A stretch of DNA of 64,000 bases from Lepas anatifera (Eukaryota; Arthropoda; Thecostraca; Lepadidae): contig JAOTON010001679.1 in NCBI GenBank assembly GCA_034440635.1, positions 806,001 through 870,000 of the forward strand. The letters run 5' to 3'. A program made the position numbers and the translations under genes. The notes beneath the pieces were generated by a model that saw nothing but the letters and a program-made list of their open reading frames with translations, had not been told where the DNA came from and searched no databases. Numbering within the stretch: the first letter of the stretch is position 1; each line of letters starts with the position of its first letter. This document shows, in pieces, positions 21,360 to 31,038 of the stretch.

Positions 21360-22162
21360 ACCCGGCGTGTATCCGCGGGTGGCGGGGATGTGTGCAATCT
21401 TGCTCGTCTTGAGTGTGGACACCTGGGTCGCGTGCGGCGCGCGGCTGGGCCGGACAGCGCAGACCGACCCGCTTCCTTTTCCAACTCATAACTTCCCAGT
21501 TACCAACATTATCCCAGTATCATGGGCGTCCTTGCACGTGCCTATGATTCCTGGATGGTCTGGGTGTATGTGGGCCTCCGGCTCGTGTGGCTGGCGATTG
21601 GATGCCTCTAATCGCCGGCCCTGCGGGCCGTGGGCTCGCTTCTCTCGGACCAGCCGGGAATCAGTTGTGACGAGCAGGTGGTAGTCGCCTGCTCCGATGA
21701 GGCCGTGTGGGGGCGCCTGTCTTTTTAAGGTGAGCTGCGCACTGACCCGTACCCCGGGATGAAGGAGTCCTGGTAGCTGAGCTGAGGTATGCGCTGTGCT
21801 GGTTCGTGTGCCTCTAGCAACACTCTACTTTGGTCTAGATTTCCGCAAGGGCGGGGAACTCTTGAAGGCATCGGCAAGAGTAGCAGCGTTGTAAAAGTCT
21901 GTCGGCCTTTGGTGGGGCTCGGCAGTCCCTCCTTTGGTGAGGTCCCGACTTCACCCGGGGAGGGGGGTGTCCGTGCCCCGCCCGGGGTCGTCCAGGCTAG
22001 GTGCAAGGGGGGACCGTCGTCGGGGCAGGGGGTTTGGTGAGTCTCTCTCCCCTCTGTAACGGCGGCGTCTCCCCCGTATAGCCAGCTCGTGCGTCATCTC
22101 GCCTCGTAGCACCCTCGTCGGAAGGGGGGCGCACGTGGCTGGCTGAATTTAATAACTTTCTC

Positions 22163-23817
22163 ATGGATACACTCAACACCGCAAACCCCTCCCCTCCCCT
22201 CCCCCTTCAGGGTGGTGGGAACGAAACTGCCAGCTCTCAAAGGGCCACTGTAAAGCCCTCCCGCCCGCGTGTTGTAATGATCCGGGGTGTAGACAGCCCC
22301 CTATCATCACTTTCGCCGTTTCAACGCAAGGAGGCATGTGACCGACTTGGCAAGGTGATGAGATGCAGCTGCCTTCGGGACGGGGTCCTGGAGGTGGAGC
22401 TCAGTAGCCCAGCAGATGCACAGCGTGCACTCGAAACGACAGAACTGCGATACACGAAGCAAGAAGCGGAGCAGAGGAAAGTAGTAAAGGTGAACGTCAC
22501 GATTGTACCACAAAAGACAAAGAATTTTTCGAAGGGTGTCTTTATAAGTTTTGATCTGAAAGGGGTCCCCGATGAGGAGATAGTTGATGGTCTCATGGAG
22601 AGCGGTGTAGTGGAGGCGAGGAGAGTGCGGCGAAAAGTAGGAGGGATTCTCGAGGAGACCGACACTGTGATACTGACCTTTGATAGTGTAGATTTGCCGG
22701 CGGACGTGAATGTCGGATATGTGAAGATTCAGGTCAGGCCCTATGTTCCCAACCCGATGCGATGCTTTTCCTGCCAGCGCTATGGTCATACATCCAGATT
22801 TTGTAAAGGAAAGAAAGTGTGTGAGCAATGTGGATCAAACGAGCATGACGGAAGGGACTGTGACGCACGAGCACTTTACTGCATAAACTGTAAAGGATCA
22901 CACTCTGCAAATGATAAAAACTGCCCACGTATGAAGACAGAAGAGGAGATTCTTTCTATCATGGTCACGAAACGTATTCCATTTAGGGCTGCGAGGGAAG
23001 CCTATGAGACCTCCTACCCTCAGAGATCATATGCAGAGACAGTGGGCGGAATAGCGACCGCCGTAGCGGCGCCTTCAAGGACGCCAGCGACACCGCGGAT
23101 GACCTCGGACGAGGTCATCCGTTCCCTGACCCTGGCGGACTTTATCCGCCTGGCAGGGAGGATGGGGCAGGTCATTTCTGGCCAGCCCGCCGCCCCGACA
23201 TCGCAGCCGGAGGCGGCACCTCCTCCACCCATCCCTCCCGCCCCTCCCCGCCGCCTGTGGCCCCGGCTGGGGTGGGGGCGGGGAGCAGGGGACCACTCCT
23301 TCCCCCAACACCCCATCTGAGACTCCCGCCACTCCGAGGCAAAGCGTGCCCTTGGCGGCACCGGAGCCTGACCCCCTCAAGCGACCGAGGGTTGGACGAC
23401 GGTGGGCAAGGGTGGGAAGCAACGTCAACTGCCGTCCCCAGTCCAGCCCCCGTTGAAATCTCTGTTGACGGTCAACCCTCTACTCCTGCCTTTTCTCCTC
23501 TGTCCAATAATCAGTCCCCTCTGCCTCCCCCACCGCCGCCGACGTCGGTTGCGGCTGTCAGGAGGCAGTTTGAGGGGTCACGATGGGAGGATAGCACTAG
23601 GGGAAGATCTCCCACCAAACGTGTGGCATCCGGGACTCCTCCAGGCCAGCCACAACCTTCTAAAGCCCGAGCAGCATCAATAGGGACATCTAGGCCTGGG
23701 GCATCGTCTCGACCCAGGCAAAGTGGGGTGCCCTCTGGGCCCCCAAAAGAAAACCTATGGGCCAGGAGACCCATACCGGAAATAGCAAATACCTCCTCTG
23801 GTAGGCGCTCACCCTAA
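22163..23817 (+). pseudogene. LINE ORF1: gag-like nucleic-acid-binding protein
   Basis: ORF1 proteins of this group coat the element RNA and form the ribonucleoprotein. The first frame (22163-23320) opens MDTLNTANPSPPLP and contains three zinc knuckles at about residues 199-250. CFSCQRYGHTSRFC and CEQCGSNEHDGRDC are both CX2CX4HX4C, and CINCKGSHSANDKNC is a CX2CX3HX6C variant. A Pro-rich C-terminal region begins in this frame and continues in another frame from about 23257 to 23817, ending SGRRSP, so a frameshift lies in the overlap. The knuckle cysteines and histidines are intact. The Lys-rich stretch before them fits RNA binding. Confidence 0.85.
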
Positions 23818-23834
23818 CCTCCACCACCACCATA

Positions 23835-24664
23835 AACACGTTTTTGCAGTGGAACTGTCGTGGAATTCGCACTAGCGCCGGGGATCTCTAGGCTTTTATA
23901 AGATCCAGGGGACTTGCAGCTATATGCCTGCAAGAAACTAAACTCTAAGCTGAGATCCCATTCTCCCTTACGGGTTTTTCAATATTTCGAAAGGATTTAC
24001 AACGTAACCCAGTCGCCCACGGTGGTGTTCTTTTTTAGCAATCAATAATGATATACCAGCAAAGCAAATCTCACTCCAAACACGGCTGCAAGCCGTGGCG
24101 GCACGTATATATATGGCTCAAAGGCAGATTTCGCTCTGCTCTATATACCTACCCCCTGGGGTAGACCTGCCCACTCGAGAACTAAATTTGCTTATATCTG
24201 AGCTACCACCGCCCATCCTTCTCTTGGGAGACTTTAATGCTCACCACACCGCTTGGGGGTGTGAAGATATTAACTCTCGGGGTCGGCACCTCGATCATTT
24301 TATCCAGGGTGTGAGCCTTTGTATTTTAAACACCGGAGCACCAACACATCTTACTATTCCATCCGGTCGGGAGTCGGCATTGGTTCTTAGCCTTTGCAGC
24401 CCAGAGCTATCTGCTCTGTTTAGCTGGGCTGTGTGCGGTGACCCCATGGGAAGTGACCATTTCCCTGTTTTAGTGACTTGTGACAACACATCTGTTTTAG
24501 GCACGAGACCGCAACGTTGGAAGATGAAAAATGCTGATATGTCCTTATTTAGCTCCCTCGTGGGTGACTATTTGGAAACCTTTCCAACCCAAACACCGTT
24601 CACAGTCGACCAGTTTACAGCTATCCTCCGAGACGCTGCTTATGCTTCTATACCGCGGACATAA
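23835..24664 (+). pseudogene. LINE ORF2 endonuclease domain
   Basis: Apurinic-type endonuclease that nicks chromosomal DNA. The N-terminal motif LQWNCRGIRT is visible at about 23847, followed by an in-frame stop, ICLQETKL (catalytic Glu) and another stop. A cleaner frame runs from 24095 to 24664 with LCSIYLPPG, LLLGDFNAHHTAW (GDFN) and GSDHFPVLV (SDH). The order and spacing match LINE endonucleases. The stops and a frame change before 24095 mean the domain is not functional. Confidence 0.82.
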
Positions 24665-24699
24665 AAAACCCTCGGCAACCACCGGTACCGTGGTGGAGC

Positions 24700-26400
24700 A
24701 TGGAATGTCGTGACGCTGTCCGAGAGCGGCGGCGCGCTTACAGAGAGTTTAAACGAAATTCCACTCAGCAAAACTTAGATATGTATCGGAAATCTCGAGC
24801 CGCCTGCAGGTGCACAATAGAACAAGCAAAGAGAAAATGTTGGAGAGAATACTTAGGTAGACTGAATCGATTTACGCCATTGTCCCAAGTGTTTGCTCAA
24901 ATCCGCCGTATCGAAGGAAGGTCGGTCTCCACACCACTACCAACTTTGCAGATTGGTGGTAGGAGTATATTCAATTCATCAGAAGTAGCCGACTGTATAG
25001 GAAATGCGATTGCACAGCGCTGTAGTTCAGTTAGGTAGGCTGTCTCATTTATGCGATATAAAGCCCTAGCTGAACAGAAAAGTATACATTTTGGAACCAC
25101 CAGCACAGTGTCATACAATAAGCCCTTCACCTTGCATGAGCTAGCGGCAGCCATTCGTGGGCTCCACCCTGTGGCCGAGGGACCGGATTTAATTCACAAT
25201 GATATGTTTAAAGCACTATCGCAGAGCGCACTCAGGGTACTGCTGGCCTCATTCAATATGATGTGGGAGTCCGGCGAATTTATACCGGCGTGGCGGGAGG
25301 CTATAGGGATACCAATCCTTAAACCTGGTAAATCTGGACTGGACCCTTTGCACTTTAGGCCGATCTCGCTTACCTCGTGCATGCGCAAGTTGTTCGAAAA
25401 AAATGGTGAATGTAAAACTCGTTTGGTATTTGGAAAGCCGGGGCATCATCAATAACAACCAGTGTGGGTTTCGTAGAGGCCGCAGTACAGTGGACCACTT
25501 GGTATCACTTGACACCTCAGTGCGAATTGCATTTAAAGAGAGGCGTCACCTGGGAGCCGTCTTCTTTGACGCCATTGCCGCTTATGATACAGCGTGGCGA
25601 CATGGTATCCTTTTAAAGTTGCATAAGTGTGGTATCAGAGGTCAGATGGGGTTCTTTATGAAAATTGTTTTCGACTGATAGGACGTTCCGTGTCAGAGTA
25701 GGTGGTACATACTCAAACAGCTTTTACCAAGAAGAAGGCATTCCACAGGGGAGCGTCTCTAGTATCTGCCTCTTCGCTCTGGCCATAAATGCCGTCACAC
25801 ATTCACTCCCACCTTCCATTCAGGCATCCATTTTCGTGGACGACATCGCAGTATGGGCAAAAGCTTCAACAACGCCGGCACTTTTCCGTCAGCTCCAGCT
25901 GGCCGTTAATTGTCTGGAACGCTGGAGTAGAAAAAACGGGCTGTATTTTTCGACTGAAAAAATCGCGGGTGTCCATTTTTTTCGCAGGCGCAGGGCCTGT
26001 CCGGAACCAACGGTATCGTTGCGTGGCAAAACTATCCCTTTTCAACCGACGGCAAAATTTCTCAGGGTGTCACTTGATAAACGGCTAACTTACAGCATAC
26101 ACATTAGGAATGTCCGTGACATGTGTTTCAAATCCTTAAATGTCCTAAAATGTGCATCTCGTCTATCGTACGGAGCTGACAGGAAAACACTTCTCACTTT
26201 ACATCGGTCCCTTGTCCGTTCCAAGATGGACTACGCCTGTTACGTCTACGACTCTGCATCGAAATCAGCCAAACGGTGTCTGGATACGATCCATCATAGC
26301 GCACTTAGAGTAGCTACAGGAGCATTTAGGACCACACCACGCGCCAGCCTGCTGGTGGAGGCTAACGAACCACTCCTCTCAATGAGACGACGCATGCTGG
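24700..26400 (+). pseudogene. LINE ORF2 reverse transcriptase domain, several frameshifts
   Basis: Reverse transcriptase motifs are spread over four frames. GIPILKPGK..LHFRPISLTS lies at about 25305-25375, NQCGFRRGRSTVDHL at about 25455-25500, and the motif A region FFDAIAAYDTAW at about 25560-25600. Motif B, GIPQGSVSS, is near 25738; FVDDIAVWAK (catalytic Asp pair) is near 25833; and a thumb region, KMDYACYVYDSASK, is near 26225. Motif A keeps its first Asp. Frames change near 24670, 25045, 25410 and 25665. The domain would prime cDNA synthesis at nicked target DNA in an intact copy. Confidence 0.85.
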
Positions 26401-27563
26401 GACAGCGCTATGCGTACAAACTGGCCCAGTCTCCGCCCCATCCCACGTACAACGCCGTTTTCTCGCATGACATGCTGCGTTTGTTTGTGAACAGCGAAAG
26501 GGGACTTCCCCTAGGTGTGCGTGTGCATCGCCTGTCGGGCGAATGTGGTATCCAACGCCGTATCATAAGTCGCAGCGAGCTCTCGGATATCCCACCATGG
26601 GAACTAATACCACCAAAGGCTGACACGACCCTTGCGGGCAGGACAAAATCTGACACGGCTGCTTCGGAACTTAAATATTTAGCCCTCGAACACATCGCAA
26701 AATATGCAAATTATGTCCAGTTTTTCACAGATGGATCAAAAACTGAGTTCGGCGTGGGATGTGCTTTTGTGACTGACTCAGTGACTAGAAATTTCTCACT
26801 GTCACCTTTTTCATCTGTCTTTACCTCGGAACTTACTGCATTATACAAAGCTCTCTGTTTCATAGAAGACATTAACGACACCAGAAATGTAATTTTCACC
26901 GACAGTCTTAGTAGTGTCCAGGCTTTGAGTGCTTTTAGGGGCATTCCAGGACAAAACGACCAAAAATATTTCAATTTGACACCACCATGTCTTGAAAAAA
27001 TCTGTAACTTTGTTTCCGGGGTAATTTTGGGCCAGACACACGCCTGTGTGAATCTTAGCCCCCTCCGACCAACGGTGACCGAGTTATAGCCCGAGGCATT
27101 TTCGGGAGGTCACCTTGTAGACTCATCTTTGATGCTTCATAACTCAAGAACGCATAGCCTGATTAACAAGTTTTGTATATCATTGAACTCGTCTTGAATT
27201 TCACCTTATTTTGAAAAAGAAAATTTCAAAATTTGAAAATTTTTTTACTTTTAATTTGTTTCACCTTTTCTTTTTGACCTAGCTTGACCTCTTCGCAGTT
27301 GAAATTGCCCCTTTAGACACTTCAAAAATTTTCCCTCATAAAATATCTTTCGATAGAAAAAATAGAAAAGCATTTTTGCTATAAGTTCCAAATATTTAGC
27401 ACCTAAGGTAGGTATGTAGACAGTTTTTGACCACTGCGGTAGTACAGCCTTATGTTTAACGCCGCAAACATAGCGATTGCTTTTGTAATCGGTTGCTGGC
27501 AATCATATTGCTTTGTCTTTACGAAATTTTCATCGTGAAAGTGTCAGAATTTATGACAATTAA

Positions 27564-29186
27564 CACGCGCCCACCCGAGGGGTGGGCAACCGGCCTCCTC
27601 AGGCCTCTACAGGTAGTAAAAAAAACACGTTCGCGCAGCGTCACCGTACTCCGTCTACCTCTAACACAACATTTTTCAACTTCTGTAAAAGTAATTTAGG
27701 TCAACTGGGAGATGGTAGGCACTGTAAATACTGAAAGCCAGCTGGCAACTGACTGGTGAGGGGGTGACCTGAGGTAGACGGTTGTGGTTATGCCTTGTGG
27801 GACTTTCAACTTTGGTTCCTTGATTAACACTTCATCGTGGGAGTTGCTCGTCTGGGTGGTGGGGTCGGGGTCTATGTAAAAAGTCCCTTGATGACTCTAG
27901 TGAGACACCTACTCCTAAAACTGAACTGGGAACAACTTAGACAATATTTATAATAAATACAAATTGCAGCCATTAAAAGTTATAGAAAGGGATCCACTGT
28001 TTCGGGGGAGACGAGGGCAAATGAACTTATTAATAATGGACGTTTCAGCCTTGAACGAAAATTTACAAAGATGTTGCGACTTTATCCATAATTGAAACAA
28101 GTATAACATCATATGAGCACCACTAACTCACACAATTACATCGTTCCCGGAGATGGAAAAATAGTATCGATACAAGGTGACCCAGTGCAGCACAGCATAC
28201 GTTTGAGAGGATTCATGCAATGTAAACAAGCTTGTCTGAAAGGCTTTCATTCCCAAAAAGTACTTTGAATCTGCTAATATATGCAAAAAAATGTCCTGAA
28301 ACTGTAACACATACGACTTTGTCACTTGAACAGGTTGCCTCACGATATTTTTACAAGGTGATCATTTCATAGCTGACACGGATCCCAGAATCCCAGATGA
28401 ATAATGACACAGTGCACTGGGAGTGATGCCGCTAAATAACCAGTTTTAATCACTACCGGATATGTTACATACAATCGTTTGGTCGTGTCACCTTTGAGGT
28501 TGCTCGAGGTCACAGTATTTCTTACAGGAACTAAGTGGAAAACTAAATTTTGTGGCATAATAGGTGACAAAGGAGAGCCGTAGAAAGAAATTTTCAGCAC
28601 CATTGGAACACTCTTGTTGAGCCCAAACGGATTATGTATCTTATAGTATTGCCTAGTCAAATGTCAAAATTAACCTGCTTTGACCTAGAACCAGGCTTAG
28701 GTCTGCATGGTAAAAAAATATTAATCAAACTGCAGTGGCAAGTCAGACACGACAACGTAAAAATAAAACCTAAAACGCAATTCTCAGCAATTCTCAATTC
28801 TCGCAAGTTATTAAAATTTACAAATTGCCCCATGCATTTCAAATGGAAAGATCATGACCCTGACCCTGCTCCCGGTTATCGATATAGAAATCCTGCTACG
28901 AAAAATGATCTTGCTCGGCGACCTTACTATGTAATGTGAATCTAACTCCGATAGGCAAAATTTGATACTATTGATGCACCTCCCAAAGTTTTTTTCGAGG
29001 TTAGGTCTCTTGACCTGGGTTGGCGGTCTGACCTGGTATGACCCAGACCTAAAATCTTTCCAAGAAGCTTAAGAAATTCCGAGTTAGAGGTACATGAAGT
29101 ATGGTGGCGCTGCGCGAAGGTGTTTTTTTTTACTACCTGTGGAAACCTGAAGAGGCCGGTTGCGCACCCCTTTGTGTAGGCGCGTG
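27564..29186. mobile_element. TTAA family 4 element (1.62 kb, carries a SINE)
   Basis: TTAA at 27560-27563 and 29187-29190 flank inverted ends CACGCGCCCACCCGAGGGG and CACCCCTTTGTGTAGGCGCG. The subterminal regions also pair: CCGGCCTCCTCAGG..ACAGGTAGTAAAAAAAACAC against its inverse at about 29115-29165. The interior at 28670-29060 has several TTGACCTGGG and TGACCT words. The CACGCGC terminus places it with families 1, 3 and 5. No transposase. Without the SINE it would be about 1.36 kb. Confidence 0.88.
27700..27962 (+). repeat. 5'-truncated copy of the GCCGCCCCGRTAGCTCAG SINE
   Basis: Starting around CCAGCTGGCAACTGACTGGT the sequence follows the body of the SINEs at 54784 and 61363: GAGGGGGTGACCTGAG, CTTTGTGGGAC, GGGAGTTGCTCGT, GGTGGGGTCGGGGTCT and AAGTCCCTTGATGACT. 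It ends GGGAACAACTTAGACAATATTTATAATAAA. The tRNA-like head is missing or unrecognisable. Confidence 0.8.
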
Positions 29187-30411
29187 TTAATTCTCATATA
29201 TTTTGACACTTGCACGATGAAAATTTCGTAAAGACAATGCCATATGATTGTAAGCAACCGATTACAAAAGCAATCGCTTTGTTTGCGGCATTAAACATAA
29301 GGCTGTACTACCGCAGTGGTGAAAAACCGTCTGCATACCTACCTTAGGTGCTAAAAATTTGGAACTTACAGCAAAAAACGCATTTTTTTATTTTTTTCTA
29401 TCGAAAGATATTTTATGAAGAAATTTTTTGAGGTGTCTAAAAGGGCAATTTCAACTGCGAAAAGGTCAAGCTAGGTCAAAAAGAAAAGATCAAACAAATT
29501 AAAGGTCAAAATCTTTCAAATTTTGAAATTTTCTTTTTTTGAATAAAGTATAGTTCAAGACAAGTTCAATGATATACAAAACTTATTAATCAGGCAATGC
29601 GTTTTGGAGTCATGAAGCATCAAAGATGAGTCTACAAGGTGACCTCCCGAAAATGCCTCGGGCTATAACTCGGTCACCGTTGGTTGGAGGGGGCTAAGAT
29701 TATCACAGGCGTGTTTCTGGCCCAAAACTACCCCGGAGACGAAGTTTCAGATATTTTCTAGTTATGGTGGTGTCGAGCCTTGGTCGATCTGTCCTGGAAT
29801 GCCCCTTTAATCCAAGTGACGGGCTCGTATTAAAGACTGCTCTCCACCTAGCTCGACTCGCCGGACAGGGTAAGGATATAACCCTTTGTTGGGTGCCGAG
29901 TCATGTCGGTATCCGACTGAATAAAGCGGCTGATGCTGCAGCCCGGCGAGCTGCTCAGAAACCCTGTAGAAGAAGACAGTCGATTCCTGCTCGAGATCTT
30001 TTCCCACATATATCTGGTCACCTCCGCAATGTATGGCAACAGGAATGGCAGGAGCAAACAAATAACAAGCTCAGGGTAATAAAACCCAACATTGGTGAGT
30101 GGCTGTCCTCTATGCGCTCCCATCGCCGTGAGGAGGTGGCTCTCTGCCGTTTGCGAACTGGCCATTGTCTGGCCACTCACCGATATCTGCTATGTGGCGA
30201 GCCCAGGCCTTATTGTCGGCGATGCGCGACCCCCTTTTCGGTGCAACACGTCCTGGTGTCTTGTCAGGAATATGATAATCTCAGGCTTTCATATTTCGGT
30301 TCACGTCTTCTCACACTGTCTCATCTGATTGGCCCGGACTCGGACATGATCGAGAAAGTGCTAGATTATCTAAGAGCAGCCGATTTCGTGATTGTATTTG
30401 ACCCGGGCTGA

Positions 30412-30654
30412 GGACTTGTGCTTTAATAGGAAGTGACAACGTGAATGTGAGTTTTTTTTCTACGAACTGTGTTGGTTAAGCTTTTTGGAAATCCCCTTTT
30501 TGTTACCACTTTCTGAGAACCGATTGGACCGATGTGAACCTTCTTTTAGCTATTTTGTTGACAGACACAACTAAGTGCAAGGAATAAGGGTAACAAGGCA
30601 GTGTTCAGCAGATGTATATTTTACGTTGTGTTTTACTGGCAGTGACATGGGCGC
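30412..30654 (+). other. 3' UTR of the I-type LINE and flank
   Basis: Non-coding DNA between the ORF2 stop of the plus-strand LINE and the poly(A) end of the minus-strand LINE. No clear tail repeat of the plus-strand LINE could be fixed, so its end is placed near 30600 only approximately. Confidence 0.45.
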
Positions 30655-30831
30655 TTTTTTTTCTTTTTTTTCAGGATTCAATCGTTTATTTATCATACAT
30701 GCATCTGGTTTTTGAAATAATACGGACAATTCAGTTCAATACAACAGTACAGCAGACTACAATACAATACAGTTTCCAAGATAGTATGACCTTACATCAA
30801 AACCATCTCACGGGTGTCCTGTTTAGTCTGT

Positions 30832-30935
30832 GTAATGTGTGTGCGTGTGTGTGTGCGCGCACGTACGTACGTGCGTGCGTGCGTGCGTGCGTGCGTGGTG
30901 GTGTGATTGTGTGCATGTGTGTGTTTGTGTGCGTT
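30832..30935. repeat. (GT)n/(GTGC)n microsatellite in the LINE 3' UTR
   Basis: Alternating GTGTGTGC, CGTACGTACGTGCGTGC and TGTGTGTTTGTGTGC words occupy about 100 bp. On the LINE strand this is an AC-rich run in the 3' UTR. Confidence 0.9.
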
Positions 30936-31038
30936 ATATGTGGAATTATGCATAGTGTATGGGTTTGTTTGCAGCAGCAGGACATAAGCTTGAAACGTTT
31001 TTTTATTGCTGTTCCATCTCTTCAGCAGAAGGCTAGGA

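Larger units (their letters stand above)
26938..29805. mobile_element. Fold-back element with arms of about 620 bp
   Basis: The termini are GGGGCATTCCAGGACAAA at the left and TCTGTCCTGGAATGCCCC at the right, flanked by TTTA (26934-26937 and 29806-29809). The arms 26938-27559 and 29191-29805 are inverted copies, diverged by scattered substitutions and small indels, and meet at one central TTAA. A family 4 TTAA element occupies that TTAA. There is no coding sequence. A 4-bp duplication with very long inverted repeats does not identify a superfamily. Confidence 0.88.
26680..30411 (+). pseudogene. LINE ORF2 RNase H and C-terminal knuckle, split by the fold-back element
   Basis: RNase H motifs FTDGSKTEFGVG (Asp), FTSELTALYKAL (Glu) and NVIFTDSLSSVQAL (Asp) lie before 26937. 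The domain resumes after 29805 with NPSDGLVLKTALHLA and CWVPSHVGI..NKAADAAAR (His and final Asp). Excising 26938-29809, the fold-back element plus one TTTA, joins GCTTTT to AATCCAAGT in frame, so the interruption is an insertion and not a second element. The C-terminus has CRRCATPFSVQHVLVSC, the Cys-His knuckle usual at the end of ORF2, and stops at 30411. RNase H removes RNA from the RNA-DNA hybrid. Confidence 0.88.
21360..30600 (+). mobile_element. I/Jockey-type LINE with gag, endonuclease, RT and RNase H (interrupted)
   Basis: A GC-rich leader (about 21360-22162) precedes ORF1, and ORF2 runs from about 23835 to 30411, followed by a short 3' UTR. The ORF2 order is endonuclease, reverse transcriptase, RNase H, C-terminal Cys-His knuckle. 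RNase H in ORF2 is typical of the I group and its relatives. A 2.9-kb fold-back element at 26938-29805 interrupts the RNase H domain. Several frameshifts and stops show that the copy is dead. The outer boundaries are approximate. Confidence 0.85.

Noticed and set aside
21041..21491. Frames of 147 and 128 codons on opposite strands
   Set aside because: Overlapping, compositionally driven frames upstream of the LINE leader; no motif.
22307..22828. 173-codon antisense frame
   Set aside because: It is opposite the gag zinc-knuckle region of the LINE; the sense frame explains the coding signal.
29764..30411. Separate second LINE carrying its own RNase H
   Set aside because: Removal of the fold-back insertion joins it in frame to the upstream RNase H half, so it is one interrupted ORF.
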